Source: an uncultured Porphyromonadaceae bacterium
GTDB lineage: Bacteria > Bacteroidota > Bacteroidia > Bacteroidales > Muribaculaceae
Direction of reading: 5' to 3'
Assembly: GCA_902475285.1 (NCBI GenBank)
Contig: CABRZA010000083.1
Location: 1-10,531 of the forward strand
Length of the DNA: 10,531 nucleotides
This document shows, piece by piece, positions 1-7,528 of this stretch (positions are counted from its first letter, which is position 1; every line of letters begins with the position of its first letter). The notes beneath the pieces are model-generated. The model saw nothing but the letters and a program-made list of their open reading frames with translations. It did no database searches and was not told the origin of the DNA. The translations under genes and the position numbers were made by a program.

Positions 1-29
1 TTAGGTTTGTTGGAAATGATTCATCGCCG

Positions 30-37
30 CAAATATA
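30..37 (-). promoter_or_regulatory. Possible minus-strand -7 element
   Basis: On the minus strand these bases read TATATTTG, a full match to the Bacteroidetes -7 consensus TAnnTTTG, within a very AT-rich stretch (about 31-90). It could drive a leftward gene beyond the window edge. There is no TTTG or TTG at the usual 19-21 base spacing upstream, so the match may be chance in AT-rich DNA. The rest of 1-98 holds no gene I can support. Confidence 0.3.
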
Positions 38-98
38 TTTAAAAATATTGCAATATTAAATAATTTAATATATTTTAATATAATAAATGTTTTTGCAG

Positions 99-135
99 AA
101 AAACGCCCGCAGCCTCGGGGGGGAGGGTGCGGGCG
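99..135 (-). terminator. Rho-independent terminator of the glnN/purF-like operon
   Basis: A perfect 8-bp stem (CGCCCGCA at 104-111 with TGCGGGCG at 128-135) encloses a loop that can pair further (CCTC with GAGG). On the minus strand it is followed at once by five T residues (A-run at 99-103 on the plus strand). It lies just after the stop of the PurF-like gene and on the same strand, so it most likely ends the leftward operon. Confidence 0.85.
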
Positions 136-153
136 CTGTGAATTGCGAAAGGA

Positions 154-2034
154 TTATTCTTTGTTGTGCGATTCGTAGTAGTCGATGAAGGCGCGGTTCA
201 CCATGCGCGTGCCGCCCGGGGTGGGGTAGTGTCCCGAGAAGTACCAGTCGCCGGGGTGATTGGGCACGGCGGCGTGGAGGCCGTCGAGAGTCTGGAAGAG
301 GATGTCGACACGGGCCTTGATGTCGGCCGGTGTGAGCATCCGTGCTATTTCCGCGGCCACCTCGTGATGTGTGAAAGGCTCGTAGATTTGCGCAACAGCG
401 TTGGTCATCTCTTCGGGAGCCTTGGCAATCTCGGCCTTGCAGTCGTCGTAGGTCTTGCGCAGCACGTCGGCGCGCCCCGTGCTTTCGAGCAGACGTACCG
501 CAGCACGGAAGGCGGCCAGCTCGTTGAGCCTCGGCATGTCGATGCCGTAGTAGTCGGGGTAGCGCACCTGCGGCGACGACGACACCACGATGATGCGCAC
601 CGGGTGCAGACGGTCGAGGATGCGGAGGATGCTCTGCTGCAGCGTGGTGCCGCGCACTATGCTGTCGTCGATCACCACAAGGGTGTCGCGGTCGGCCTCG
701 ATGCTGCCGTAGGTCACGTCGTAGACGTGCGCCGCAAGGTCGTTGCGCGAGCTGCCCTCGGCAATGAAGGTGCGCAGCTTGATGTCCTTGATGGCTATCT
801 TTTCCACGCGCACCTTGCGCCGCAGTATGTCGGTCAGGGCCTCGTCGCTGAGCTCGCCGGAGGCCGCAAGCTCGCCTATGCGCACGCGGCGCATGTTGTC
901 GAAGTGCTTGTTGAGGACCTCTATCATGCCTATGAACGCCACCTCGGCCGTGTTGGGGATGAATGAGAACACCGTGCGGTCGAAGTCCGAGCCTATCATT
1001 TCGGTAAGCTCCGGCACAATGTTGGCGCCCAGAGCCTTGCGCTCGAGGTAGATGTCGGCGTCGCTGCCGCGCGAGAAGTACACGCGCTCGAACGAGCACC
1101 GGGCGTTCGGCGCCTCGGGCAGTATACGCTCTATCGCGGGAGTACCCTCGCTGTCGATTATCACTGCGCAGCCCGGCTCGAGCTCCTTGACGTCGGCAAT
1201 GTCGACGTTGAACACCGTCTGTATCACCGGGCGCTCCGACGCCACCACAACCACTTCGTCGTCGATGTAGTAGAACGCCGGACGTATGCCCGCCGGGTCG
1301 CGCAGGGCGAAGGCAGTGCCCGAACCCGTGGTGCCGCATATGGCGTAGCCGCCGTCCCAGAGGGGCGACGCCTCGCGCAGAACGTTGCGCATGTCGAGCT
1401 CGCGCTCTATGCGCTGCGCCAGCGCCGGGTCGCGAAGCTCGTCGCGGTATAGGCGGTATATGCGGTGGTTCTCCTTGTCGAGGGCGTTGCCTATCTGCTC
1501 CAGCAGAAGCACCGTGTCGCTGTAAAGGCGCGGGTGCTGACCGGAGGACACGATGTTGTCGAAGATGGCGTCGACGTTGGTCATGTTGAAGTTGCCGCAC
1601 AGCAGCAGCGCCCGCGAGCGCCAGTTGTTGCGCCGCAGGAAGGGATGCGTGTATTCCAGGCCGCTGCGCCCGGTGGTGCTGTAGCGCAGGTGGCCCATGT
1701 AGATCTGCCCGATGAAAGGCGCCGTGCGGTCGGCCTCGTCGACATCCATGTCGTTGACGCCGGCAGGTACTTTCGAGCCCACCGTGGCGAAGATGTCGTC
1801 GATGGCGCCCGTGCCCAGGGCACGCTCGCGGTTCACGTATTCGTAGCCGGGCTGCGCGTTGAGCTTCACCACGCCTATGCCCGCGGCTTCCTGGCCGCGG
1901 TTGTGCTGCTTCTCCATCAGCAGATACAGCCGGTCGAGGGCGTAGGTCACGCTGCCGTAGCGCTCCTTGTAGTAGCTCAGGGGGCGTCGAAGGCGTATCA
2001 TCGCCACGCCGCACTCATGTTTGAGAGGTTCCAT
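154..2034 (-). CDS. Amidophosphoribosyltransferase-like protein (Bacteroidetes long PurF form)
   Basis: This 626-residue protein has the layout of PurF, which transfers the amide nitrogen of glutamine to PRPP to make phosphoribosylamine, the first step of purine synthesis, in the cytoplasm. An N-terminal Ntn-type glutaminase domain starts with HECGVAM, so Cys8 would become the N-terminal nucleophile after a 7-residue propeptide is removed. GHLRYSTTG follows near residue 113. A phosphoribosyltransferase domain carries the PRPP loop VVIDDSIVRGTT at about 453-464. It is longer than the usual ~470-500 residues and ends in a segment containing WYFSGHYPTPGG. Compared with B. subtilis PurF from memory, Cys313 matches one Fe-S ligand, but the others are Asp494 and non-cysteines in the WYFSG motif, so no cluster is expected. 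The oxyanion Asn of the usual HNGN motif is Cys146 (LCGNFN). It starts 12 bases after glnN on the same strand. The family name is secure; whether it is the cell's main PurF or a paralog with a shifted role is not. Confidence 0.9.
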   Translation of the reverse strand: MEPLKHECGVAMIRLRRPLSYYKERYGSVTYALDRLYLLMEKQHNRGQEAAGIGVVKLNAQPGYEYVNRERALGTGAIDDIFATVGSKVPAGVNDMDVDEADRTAPFIGQIYMGHLRYSTTGRSGLEYTHPFLRRNNWRSRALLLCGNFNMTNVDAIFDNIVSSGQHPRLYSDTVLLLEQIGNALDKENHRIYRLYRDELRDPALAQRIERELDMRNVLREASPLWDGGYAICGTTGSGTAFALRDPAGIRPAFYYIDDEVVVVASERPVIQTVFNVDIADVKELEPGCAVIIDSEGTPAIERILPEAPNARCSFERVYFSRGSDADIYLERKALGANIVPELTEMIGSDFDRTVFSFIPNTAEVAFIGMIEVLNKHFDNMRRVRIGELAASGELSDEALTDILRRKVRVEKIAIKDIKLRTFIAEGSSRNDLAAHVYDVTYGSIEADRDTLVVIDDSIVRGTTLQQSILRILDRLHPVRIIVVSSSPQVRYPDYYGIDMPRLNELAAFRAAVRLLESTGRADVLRKTYDDCKAEIAKAPEEMTNAVAQIYEPFTHHEVAAEIARMLTPADIKARVDILFQTLDGLHAAVPNHPGDWYFSGHYPTPGGTRMVNRAFIDYYESHNKE

Positions 2035-2046
2035 CCGTCGGGGCGC

Positions 2047-4227
2047 TTATCGTATGAAAAGGAGTTCGCGGTATTTTGGCAGTGGCCACATCTCGTTGTC
2101 GACCAGCAGCTCGAGCTTGTCGATGTGGCGCCGTATCTTCTCCATGGCCGGAACCACGGTGTCGTAGTAGGCTATGGCCTTGCTGCGCTCGTCGGCGATG
2201 GTGTTGGCGCTCTTGCGGGCGTTCACCATGGCTCCTACGGTGCTGCGGATGGCGTCGATGTGGCGCGATATCTTCTCTATCACCTCTATGTCGGCCTTGC
2301 CGGCGTCGTCGCCAAGGAGCTGGCGCAGCTTCACCACGTTCTCAACGAGCGTCGACTGGTAGCGTGTGGCCACGGGGATGATATGGTTCAGCGCAAGGTC
2401 GCCCAGGACGCGCGCTTCTATCTGTACTTTCTTGGTGTAAATCTCCCACTTCACCTCGTTGCGAGCCTGGAGCTCTACCTCCGACAGCACGCCCGTGCTC
2501 GTGAACATCTTCACCGACTCGGGCGAGAGATAGGCGTCGAACATGCGGGGAGGGCACGACTCGCAGTCGAGCCCGCGGCGGCGTGCCTCTTCCTGCCATT
2601 CCTCGGAATAGCCGTTGCCGTCGAAATGTATGGCGGCGCTCTCGCGGACTATGCGGCACACCTCGGCGAGGATGGCGTCGTTGAGGCTCGCACCGGCGGC
2701 GCGGCGCTCCTCAACGGCCTTGTGGAACTCGGTGAGCTGCTCGGCCACGGCGGCGTTGATAACTATCATGGCCGACGCGCAGTTGGCGCTCGAACCCACC
2801 GCGCGGAACTCGAAGCGGTTGCCCGTGAAGGCGAAGGGCGACGTGCGGTTGCGGTCCGTATTGTCGAGAAGGATATCGGGTATCTGCGACAGGCCTATCG
2901 AGTAGCCCGACTTCTTTTTGAGGTCGGAGAGGTCGGCGGCGTCGCTCTTCATCAGATGGTCGAGAATATCGGCCAGCTGGCTGCCCGTGAATATCGATAT
3001 GATGGCAGGAGGTGCCTCGTTGGCGCCCAGGCGGTGTGCGTTGGTGGCCGACATTATCGATGCTTTCAGCAGGCCGTTGTGGCGGTGCACGGCGGCCATC
3101 ACGTTGGCCACGAAGGTGATGAAGCGCAGGTTGTCGCTCGGAGTGCGGCCCGGTGAGAACAGCATGTCGCCGCGGTCGGTGCCGAGGCTCCAGTTGTTGT
3201 GCTTGCCCGAGCCGTTCACGCCCGCAAAAGGCTTCTCGTGGAAAAGCACGCGGAAGTTGTGGCGGCGCGCCGTCTCGGTCATCACCGACATCAGCAGAAG
3301 GTTGTGGTCGTTGGCGAGGTTGGTTTCCTCGAAGATGGGCGCGCACTCGAACTGGTTGGGCGCCACCTCGTTGTGGCGTGTCTTCACCGGTATGCCCAGA
3401 CGGTGGCAGCGTATCTCCAGGTCGAGCATAAATGCCTCCACGCGCGAGGGTATCGCGCCGAAGTAGTGGTCTTCAAGCTGCTGGTTCTTGGGGCTCTCGT
3501 GGCCCATGAGCGTGCGGCCCGTCATCACAAGGTCGGGGCGCGCGCTGTAAAGCGACTCGTCCACAAGGAAATACTCCTGTTCCCAGCCCAGGTACGAAGT
3601 TACGTGCTTCACCTCGGGGTCGAAATACCGCGCCACGGCCGTCGCTGCCTTGTCCACGCTGTTGAGGGCGCGCAGCAGCGGCGTCTTGTAGTCGAGGCTC
3701 TCGCCGGTGTAGGAAATGAAGATGGTGGGGATACACAGCGTCTCGCCCATGATGAAGGCCGGCGACGAAATATCCCACGCCGAGTAGCCGCGTGCTTCGA
3801 AGGTATTGCGGATGCCGCCGTTGGGGAAGCTCGATGCGTCGGGCTCCTGCTGTACCAGCAGCTTGCCCGAGAACTCCTCCACCACGCCGCCTTTGCCGTC
3901 GTGCTCTATGAAGGCATCGTGCTTCTCGGCGGTGCCGCCAGTAAGGGGGGCGAACCAGTGGGTGTAGTGACGCGCACCGTTGTCGATGGCCCAGCGCCGC
4001 ATTCCTTCGGCCACCGTGTCGGCAAGCTCGCGGCTTATGGGTTGTTTGTCGATAATTGCACGTTGCAGAGCATCGTAGGCATGCTTCGGAAGATATTCGA
4101 ACATCTTGCGGCTGTCGAACACAAGCTTGCCATAATACTCTTCGGGGCGTTCGGCGGGTGTGGGTACCGCCACGGCCTTACGGTCGAAGGCTTCCTCGAC
4201 CATCTTGAACCTTAGACTTGTAGACAT
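2047..4227 (-). CDS. glnN: Glutamine synthetase, type III
   Basis: This 726-residue protein is a class III glutamine synthetase, which condenses glutamate and ammonia with ATP to give glutamine in the cytoplasm. It is full length for the class (about 720-730 residues) and close to the Bacteroides GlnN sequence I remember. The region near 85-140 has HYTHWFAPLTGGTAEKHD and the motif FSGKLLVQQEPDASSFPNGG. The nucleotide-binding signature KPFAGVNGSGKHNNWS lies at about 332-347, and the catalytic motif NRTSPFAFTGNRFEFRAVGS at about 456-475. The C-terminus WPLPKYRELLF is typical. The start is the ATG at 4227 (MSTSLRF); the in-frame extension to 4257 begins with a TTG lying inside the -7 promoter element and is not credible. 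It is the first gene of a leftward operon with the PurF-like gene 12 bases downstream. The link fits nitrogen assimilation feeding a glutamine-using enzyme. Confidence 0.97.
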   Translation of the reverse strand: MSTSLRFKMVEEAFDRKAVAVPTPAERPEEYYGKLVFDSRKMFEYLPKHAYDALQRAIIDKQPISRELADTVAEGMRRWAIDNGARHYTHWFAPLTGGTAEKHDAFIEHDGKGGVVEEFSGKLLVQQEPDASSFPNGGIRNTFEARGYSAWDISSPAFIMGETLCIPTIFISYTGESLDYKTPLLRALNSVDKAATAVARYFDPEVKHVTSYLGWEQEYFLVDESLYSARPDLVMTGRTLMGHESPKNQQLEDHYFGAIPSRVEAFMLDLEIRCHRLGIPVKTRHNEVAPNQFECAPIFEETNLANDHNLLLMSVMTETARRHNFRVLFHEKPFAGVNGSGKHNNWSLGTDRGDMLFSPGRTPSDNLRFITFVANVMAAVHRHNGLLKASIMSATNAHRLGANEAPPAIISIFTGSQLADILDHLMKSDAADLSDLKKKSGYSIGLSQIPDILLDNTDRNRTSPFAFTGNRFEFRAVGSSANCASAMIVINAAVAEQLTEFHKAVEERRAAGASLNDAILAEVCRIVRESAAIHFDGNGYSEEWQEEARRRGLDCESCPPRMFDAYLSPESVKMFTSTGVLSEVELQARNEVKWEIYTKKVQIEARVLGDLALNHIIPVATRYQSTLVENVVKLRQLLGDDAGKADIEVIEKISRHIDAIRSTVGAMVNARKSANTIADERSKAIAYYDTVVPAMEKIRRHIDKLELLVDNEMWPLPKYRELLFIR

Positions 4228-4254
4228 ATAATATGGGTGTGTCGTTTCACCCTG

Positions 4255-4286
4255 CAAATTTACGCCTTTTCCCGCACTCTCGCAAC
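4255..4286 (-). promoter_or_regulatory. Promoter of the glnN operon
   Basis: Read on the minus strand, GTTG (4283-4286) is followed by 20 bases and then TAAATTTG (4255-4262). This fits the Bacteroidetes sigma-ABfr pattern TTTG/TTG-N19-21-TAnnTTTG. Transcription would start near 4249, leaving about 20-25 bases of leader before the ATG at 4227. No other regulatory motif for nitrogen control is obvious. Confidence 0.75.
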
Positions 4287-4378
4287 TCCCCGCCGCACTT
4301 TTCCTCCCCGGTCCCGCTCACGACACAATTCGCAACAAAAAAATCCGCCCATGCACACAAAAATTATTTACTTTTTCC

Positions 4379-4397
4379 GTATATACAGTATATACTG
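4379..4397. promoter_or_regulatory. Operator-like interlocked palindromes
   Basis: GTATATACAGTATATAC (4379-4395) is a 17-base inverted repeat, perfect apart from its single central base. It also consists of two copies of the self-complementary 8-mer GTATATAC. A second perfect 12-base palindrome, CAGTATATACTG (4386-4397), is interlocked with it. The block ends 22 bases before the ATG of the rightward lipoprotein gene. A weak -7-like TACTTTTT (4369-4376) would put the transcription start inside the palindrome. This geometry suits a dimeric repressor site, but no regulator is encoded nearby and the protein is unknown. Confidence 0.5.
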
Positions 4398-4419
4398 ACA
4401 GAATACGATTCATTCAATC

Positions 4420-5475
4420 ATGAAACTGCGATATTTGAATATTTTGATTTGTGCTTTTGCACTGCTCCCGATGCTTGCTGGGTGCAAGCACGACAATACC
4501 GATGCTGCCCGAGAAGTGGCTCCCGTGCACGCGTGCAAGAACGGCATCTACTATTGGCGCACCGTGCTCCGGCTCGACAGCACCGAGCGTGCATTCCTCG
4601 ACGCACACAATGTGGAGCGTGCCTATGTGCGCTTCTTCGACATTGTGGTCGACAACTCTCCTGCGGCCATGGATGCCGTGGTCCCCAACGCTACACTGCA
4701 AGTGAAGGATTCTCTCCCAGTCGAGGAAATAATCCCGACAGTCTACATCACCGTCGACGCCCTCAAAAAGATGAAGGGCGATGAGGACCTTTGGGCCAAA
4801 AAAATGGTGAAGCGAGTGGCCAATATGTGCAGCTACAACGAATTGCCCGCTCTCCAAGAACTGCAGCTCGACTGCGACTGGACCCTGACCACCGACTCAG
4901 TGTTCTTTGCTCTCTGCAAGGCCGTCAAGCGCGAGCTGGCGGCCCGCAACCCCGAGGCTGTGTTGAGCGCAACCATACGGTTGCATCAGCTGCGCCAGAC
5001 GCCCCCGCCGGTCGACTACGGTGTGCTGATGCTTTACAACACCGGCTCATTCGAAAATCCTGAAACGCAGAATTCGATTCTCTCTGTCGCCGACGTAAGG
5101 CCTTATGTCAGCCATCTGGCCGATTATCCACTTCCTCTCGACAATGCATATCCCGTCTTTTCCTGGAATTTGCTCTACCGCGACCAACGCTTCAAAGGTA
5201 TTATGCGCTCCGAAACCGAGCTGCCGCGCGATATCTTTAAATATGATGGTTATAATACATATATGATTGAGTGCGACACAATTATCGATGAGACGTTTTT
5301 TTACGCCCGCGATATGATTCGCCGGGAAGAGATTCCGTTCAGCACCCTCATGGAGGTCAAGGATTTGGTCGACAGTCTCTCCGGCGGTCGCGCGCACTCT
5401 AATGTTATTTACCATCTCGACACCCGCAATCTGGCAAACTACACCGGCGATGAATTTACACAGATATATAAGTAG
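4420..5475 (+). CDS. Lipoprotein of unknown function, possible TIM-barrel fold
   Basis: This 351-residue protein begins with a lipoprotein signal peptide: KLRY, then a hydrophobic stretch, then the lipobox LAGC with Cys22 as the lipidated residue. It should be anchored in the envelope. I recognise the general type as a conserved Bacteroidetes hypothetical but know no function. Predicted beta strands recur along the chain: VERAYVRFFDI (about 65-75), IIPTVYITV (about 106-114), LQLDCDWT (148-155) and VDYGVLMLYN (198-207), followed later by PVFSWNLLYR. Strands ending in acidic residues and spaced 35-50 residues apart suggest a TIM barrel of glycoside-hydrolase type. That is inference, and I cannot point to a catalytic pair with confidence. 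It is the first gene of the rightward cluster. The next gene starts 26 bases before its stop, which suggests coupled translation. Confidence 0.85.
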   Translation: MKLRYLNILICAFALLPMLAGCKHDNTDAAREVAPVHACKNGIYYWRTVLRLDSTERAFLDAHNVERAYVRFFDIVVDNSPAAMDAVVPNATLQVKDSLPVEEIIPTVYITVDALKKMKGDEDLWAKKMVKRVANMCSYNELPALQELQLDCDWTLTTDSVFFALCKAVKRELAARNPEAVLSATIRLHQLRQTPPPVDYGVLMLYNTGSFENPETQNSILSVADVRPYVSHLADYPLPLDNAYPVFSWNLLYRDQRFKGIMRSETELPRDIFKYDGYNTYMIECDTIIDETFFYARDMIRREEIPFSTLMEVKDLVDSLSGGRAHSNVIYHLDTRNLANYTGDEFTQIYK

Positions 5476-7513
5476 CGCTGTGCTGTCGCTCACGGCAGCT
5501 TCCGCCATGGCGTGCGGCGCTTTCAACTACCGATCCTACAATCCCTTCAACTTCCATTTCTCCCTCGAGGAGGCGGGAACTACCATAATCGACGAGCAGC
5601 GCCGCGAGAATATAGCTCTGTGGCAGAAACTTACATCCGATTCTGTATCATCTGCCGACATTGAGGAGGCAGTCTATGGTTCTACCCTTGCCGACCTACG
5701 CGCGGCCTTCGGTTCGGGCAAGAGCGACAACATGCTGCTCTCCTGGATCGTTGCCAACAGGGCACAGGAGGCACAGGATTTCCTGCTCCTGGCCAAGGAG
5801 GTGGAAGAGCTCAGGCACAACCGTATATCGAAGTGGTTCTATCCCGCCGACAAGGACGAGCCCTACGAGTCGGAGGACGAAGCGAGGAGCTTTGCCGGCG
5901 TCCTGGAGCGCTGCCGCAGTCATTCATCAGGTCCGCTCGCCGACCGCTACGGCCTTCAATATATCCGCATCCTTATGTCGCTGGAAAGGTACGACGAATG
6001 CTTTAACTTCTTCGACACCAACATGTCGCCGCTGCCCGACAACAATCTGTTCAAACGGATGGCAAAGGGCTATGTGGCCGGCTGCCTTCAGCGCATGGGA
6101 CAGACTCAAAGGGCCGACCGCATGTTTGCCGAAGTGGGCGACTATAATTCCATTCTCGGCGATAAAAAGTCGCATCTTGTCACCCTTGTAAGAAACAATC
6201 CCGAATCGGATGTGGTGAAAGAGCAGCTCAACTGGCGCATAGGACGTGGCGACAGGGATTACAATCACGCCTTCCTGGCCATTGCCGACGCTGCTCTCGC
6301 TTCGCCCTACACCGTGCATCGCGGCGACTGGCTGTATCTCAAAGCCTACATCGTCGAAACTTACGACCAAAACCATACCCTGGCCCTCGACTATCTCAAC
6401 CGGGCTTTGCACGCCTCTTTCTCAACCGGCATGCAATATAGCGCCGAGACCATGAAGCTGTGCCTCGAAGCGCAGCAGGGCAAGCTCTGTCACGACCTCG
6501 GTCGATATCTCGATGCTTTCGACACCGACGCCATTTTCTTATATATCGTGCCGGCATTGTTGAAGCAAGGGCGTATCCCGCAGGCCTTGCTCCTGGCAAA
6601 CTATGCATCGGCATATCAGACCGCTGCCGACGACGCGTTCTTTTCCTTCACAAACAATTCCATTGCGCAAAAGGCAATCGTCGACCACACCTATGCCACA
6701 ACAGGTTTTCAACTTATGCTTGCGCGGAGTGCCCGTGAGGTGATAGAATATAAAAACTACCTCGCCTCGGCCGACCCACTCGTGCGCCGCAGCATCGGTA
6801 CCATACGCCACGACGACGATTACCTCAACGAATTGATCGGCACTCTCCACCTCCGCGAAGGTAACTACACCGAAGCCGAAAAGTATCTGGCACAAGTGTC
6901 CGACGACTACCAGGAAAACCTCAACGTGAAAAAGTGCGGCTATCTCTTCGACAATCCATGGGCCGACTGCTACATGCCCGCCGACAAGTGGGAATACCCC
7001 GCCGACAAGAACGAGCCCATCGACAGTGAGCGGGCCCTGCTGCAGTCGTTCAATCCCTCCGATATCACGCTGCTGAATTCCGACCGGAATGCCAAGCTCA
7101 ACTTCGCCCGGCGGATGGTACTCCTCGAACAAACCATAGGCACCGGCGAGCCCGATCTTCGAGGACTGGCGACCATCCGACACGCCATGGCACGTTACAA
7201 TTCATTTCACAGTGCATGGGCGCTGACACAATATTGGCTCGGCGACGCCAACCAGTGCAACTATCAGCCAGCCTATTGGACATGGGACGGACACCTGCGC
7301 GAAGTGAATTATCTCAAACAGCCCCAATTCCCCGACGACAAATGGCTGGCCGCAGAAATAGAGAAAGGATTCCGAATGCTCCGCTCACCCGACGCCGTCG
7401 CCGAGGCCGAATTTCTTATGGGCAACTACCGCACAATTGCCAAACGTTATCCACACACACCGGCCGCGCGATACCTCGCCGCGCATTGCGACCATTGGGC
7501 CGATTGGCTGTAA
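5450..7513 (+). CDS. Exported helical-repeat (TPR-like) protein of unknown function
   Basis: This 687-residue protein starts with a signal peptide (MNLHRYISSAVLSLTAASAM) leading to AMAC at Cys22. That could be a weak lipobox or a signal peptidase I site. An upstream in-frame ATG at 5402 is possible, but it would put 16 polar residues before the signal peptide, so 5450 is preferred. The mature protein opens with an aromatic-rich segment (FNYRSYNPFNFHF). The rest is mostly helical with TPR-like units, for example SLERYDECFNFFDT near 175, HTLALDYLNRAL near 310, GRIPQALLLANYA near 375 and GNYTEAEKYLAQV near 470. The motif KW-x-YPADK-x-EP occurs twice, from K128 and K513. The architecture resembles large TPR-type hypotheticals I recall from Bacteroides. 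It overlaps the lipoprotein gene by 26 bases, so the two products probably work together in the envelope. A scaffold role is inference. Confidence 0.85.
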   Translation: MNLHRYISSAVLSLTAASAMACGAFNYRSYNPFNFHFSLEEAGTTIIDEQRRENIALWQKLTSDSVSSADIEEAVYGSTLADLRAAFGSGKSDNMLLSWIVANRAQEAQDFLLLAKEVEELRHNRISKWFYPADKDEPYESEDEARSFAGVLERCRSHSSGPLADRYGLQYIRILMSLERYDECFNFFDTNMSPLPDNNLFKRMAKGYVAGCLQRMGQTQRADRMFAEVGDYNSILGDKKSHLVTLVRNNPESDVVKEQLNWRIGRGDRDYNHAFLAIADAALASPYTVHRGDWLYLKAYIVETYDQNHTLALDYLNRALHASFSTGMQYSAETMKLCLEAQQGKLCHDLGRYLDAFDTDAIFLYIVPALLKQGRIPQALLLANYASAYQTAADDAFFSFTNNSIAQKAIVDHTYATTGFQLMLARSAREVIEYKNYLASADPLVRRSIGTIRHDDDYLNELIGTLHLREGNYTEAEKYLAQVSDDYQENLNVKKCGYLFDNPWADCYMPADKWEYPADKNEPIDSERALLQSFNPSDITLLNSDRNAKLNFARRMVLLEQTIGTGEPDLRGLATIRHAMARYNSFHSAWALTQYWLGDANQCNYQPAYWTWDGHLREVNYLKQPQFPDDKWLAAEIEKGFRMLRSPDAVAEAEFLMGNYRTIAKRYPHTPAARYLAAHCDHWADWL

Positions 7514-7528
7514 AAATCCCCGATTCCG

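Noticed and set aside
1..24. Seven-codon minus-strand ORF (ATG at 24 to TAA at 1) just after a -7-like element
   Set aside because: It is too short to support, would be almost leaderless, and is expected by chance.
65..2014. 649-residue minus-strand open frame overlapping the PurF-like gene
   Set aside because: It is very rich in Arg, His, Ala and Pro with no recognisable motif, and sits in another frame of a gene with clear PurF motifs. GC-biased third codon positions create such shadows.
1465..3156. 563-residue plus-strand open frame opposite both leftward genes
   Set aside because: It is antisense to two well-supported genes and spans their junction. Its composition is His, Val, Ala and Gly rich without domains.
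3199..4215. 338-residue plus-strand open frame opposite glnN
   Set aside because: It is antisense to conserved glutamine synthetase coding sequence and has no motif or promoter of its own.
5402..5449. Upstream start for the exported TPR-like protein
   Set aside because: It would add 16 mainly polar residues before a good signal peptide and lengthen the overlap with the lipoprotein gene to 74 bases.
6539..7183. 214-residue minus-strand open frame opposite the TPR-like gene
   Set aside because: It is a shadow frame of a coding region with a consistent signal peptide and repeat structure; there is no promoter or motif.
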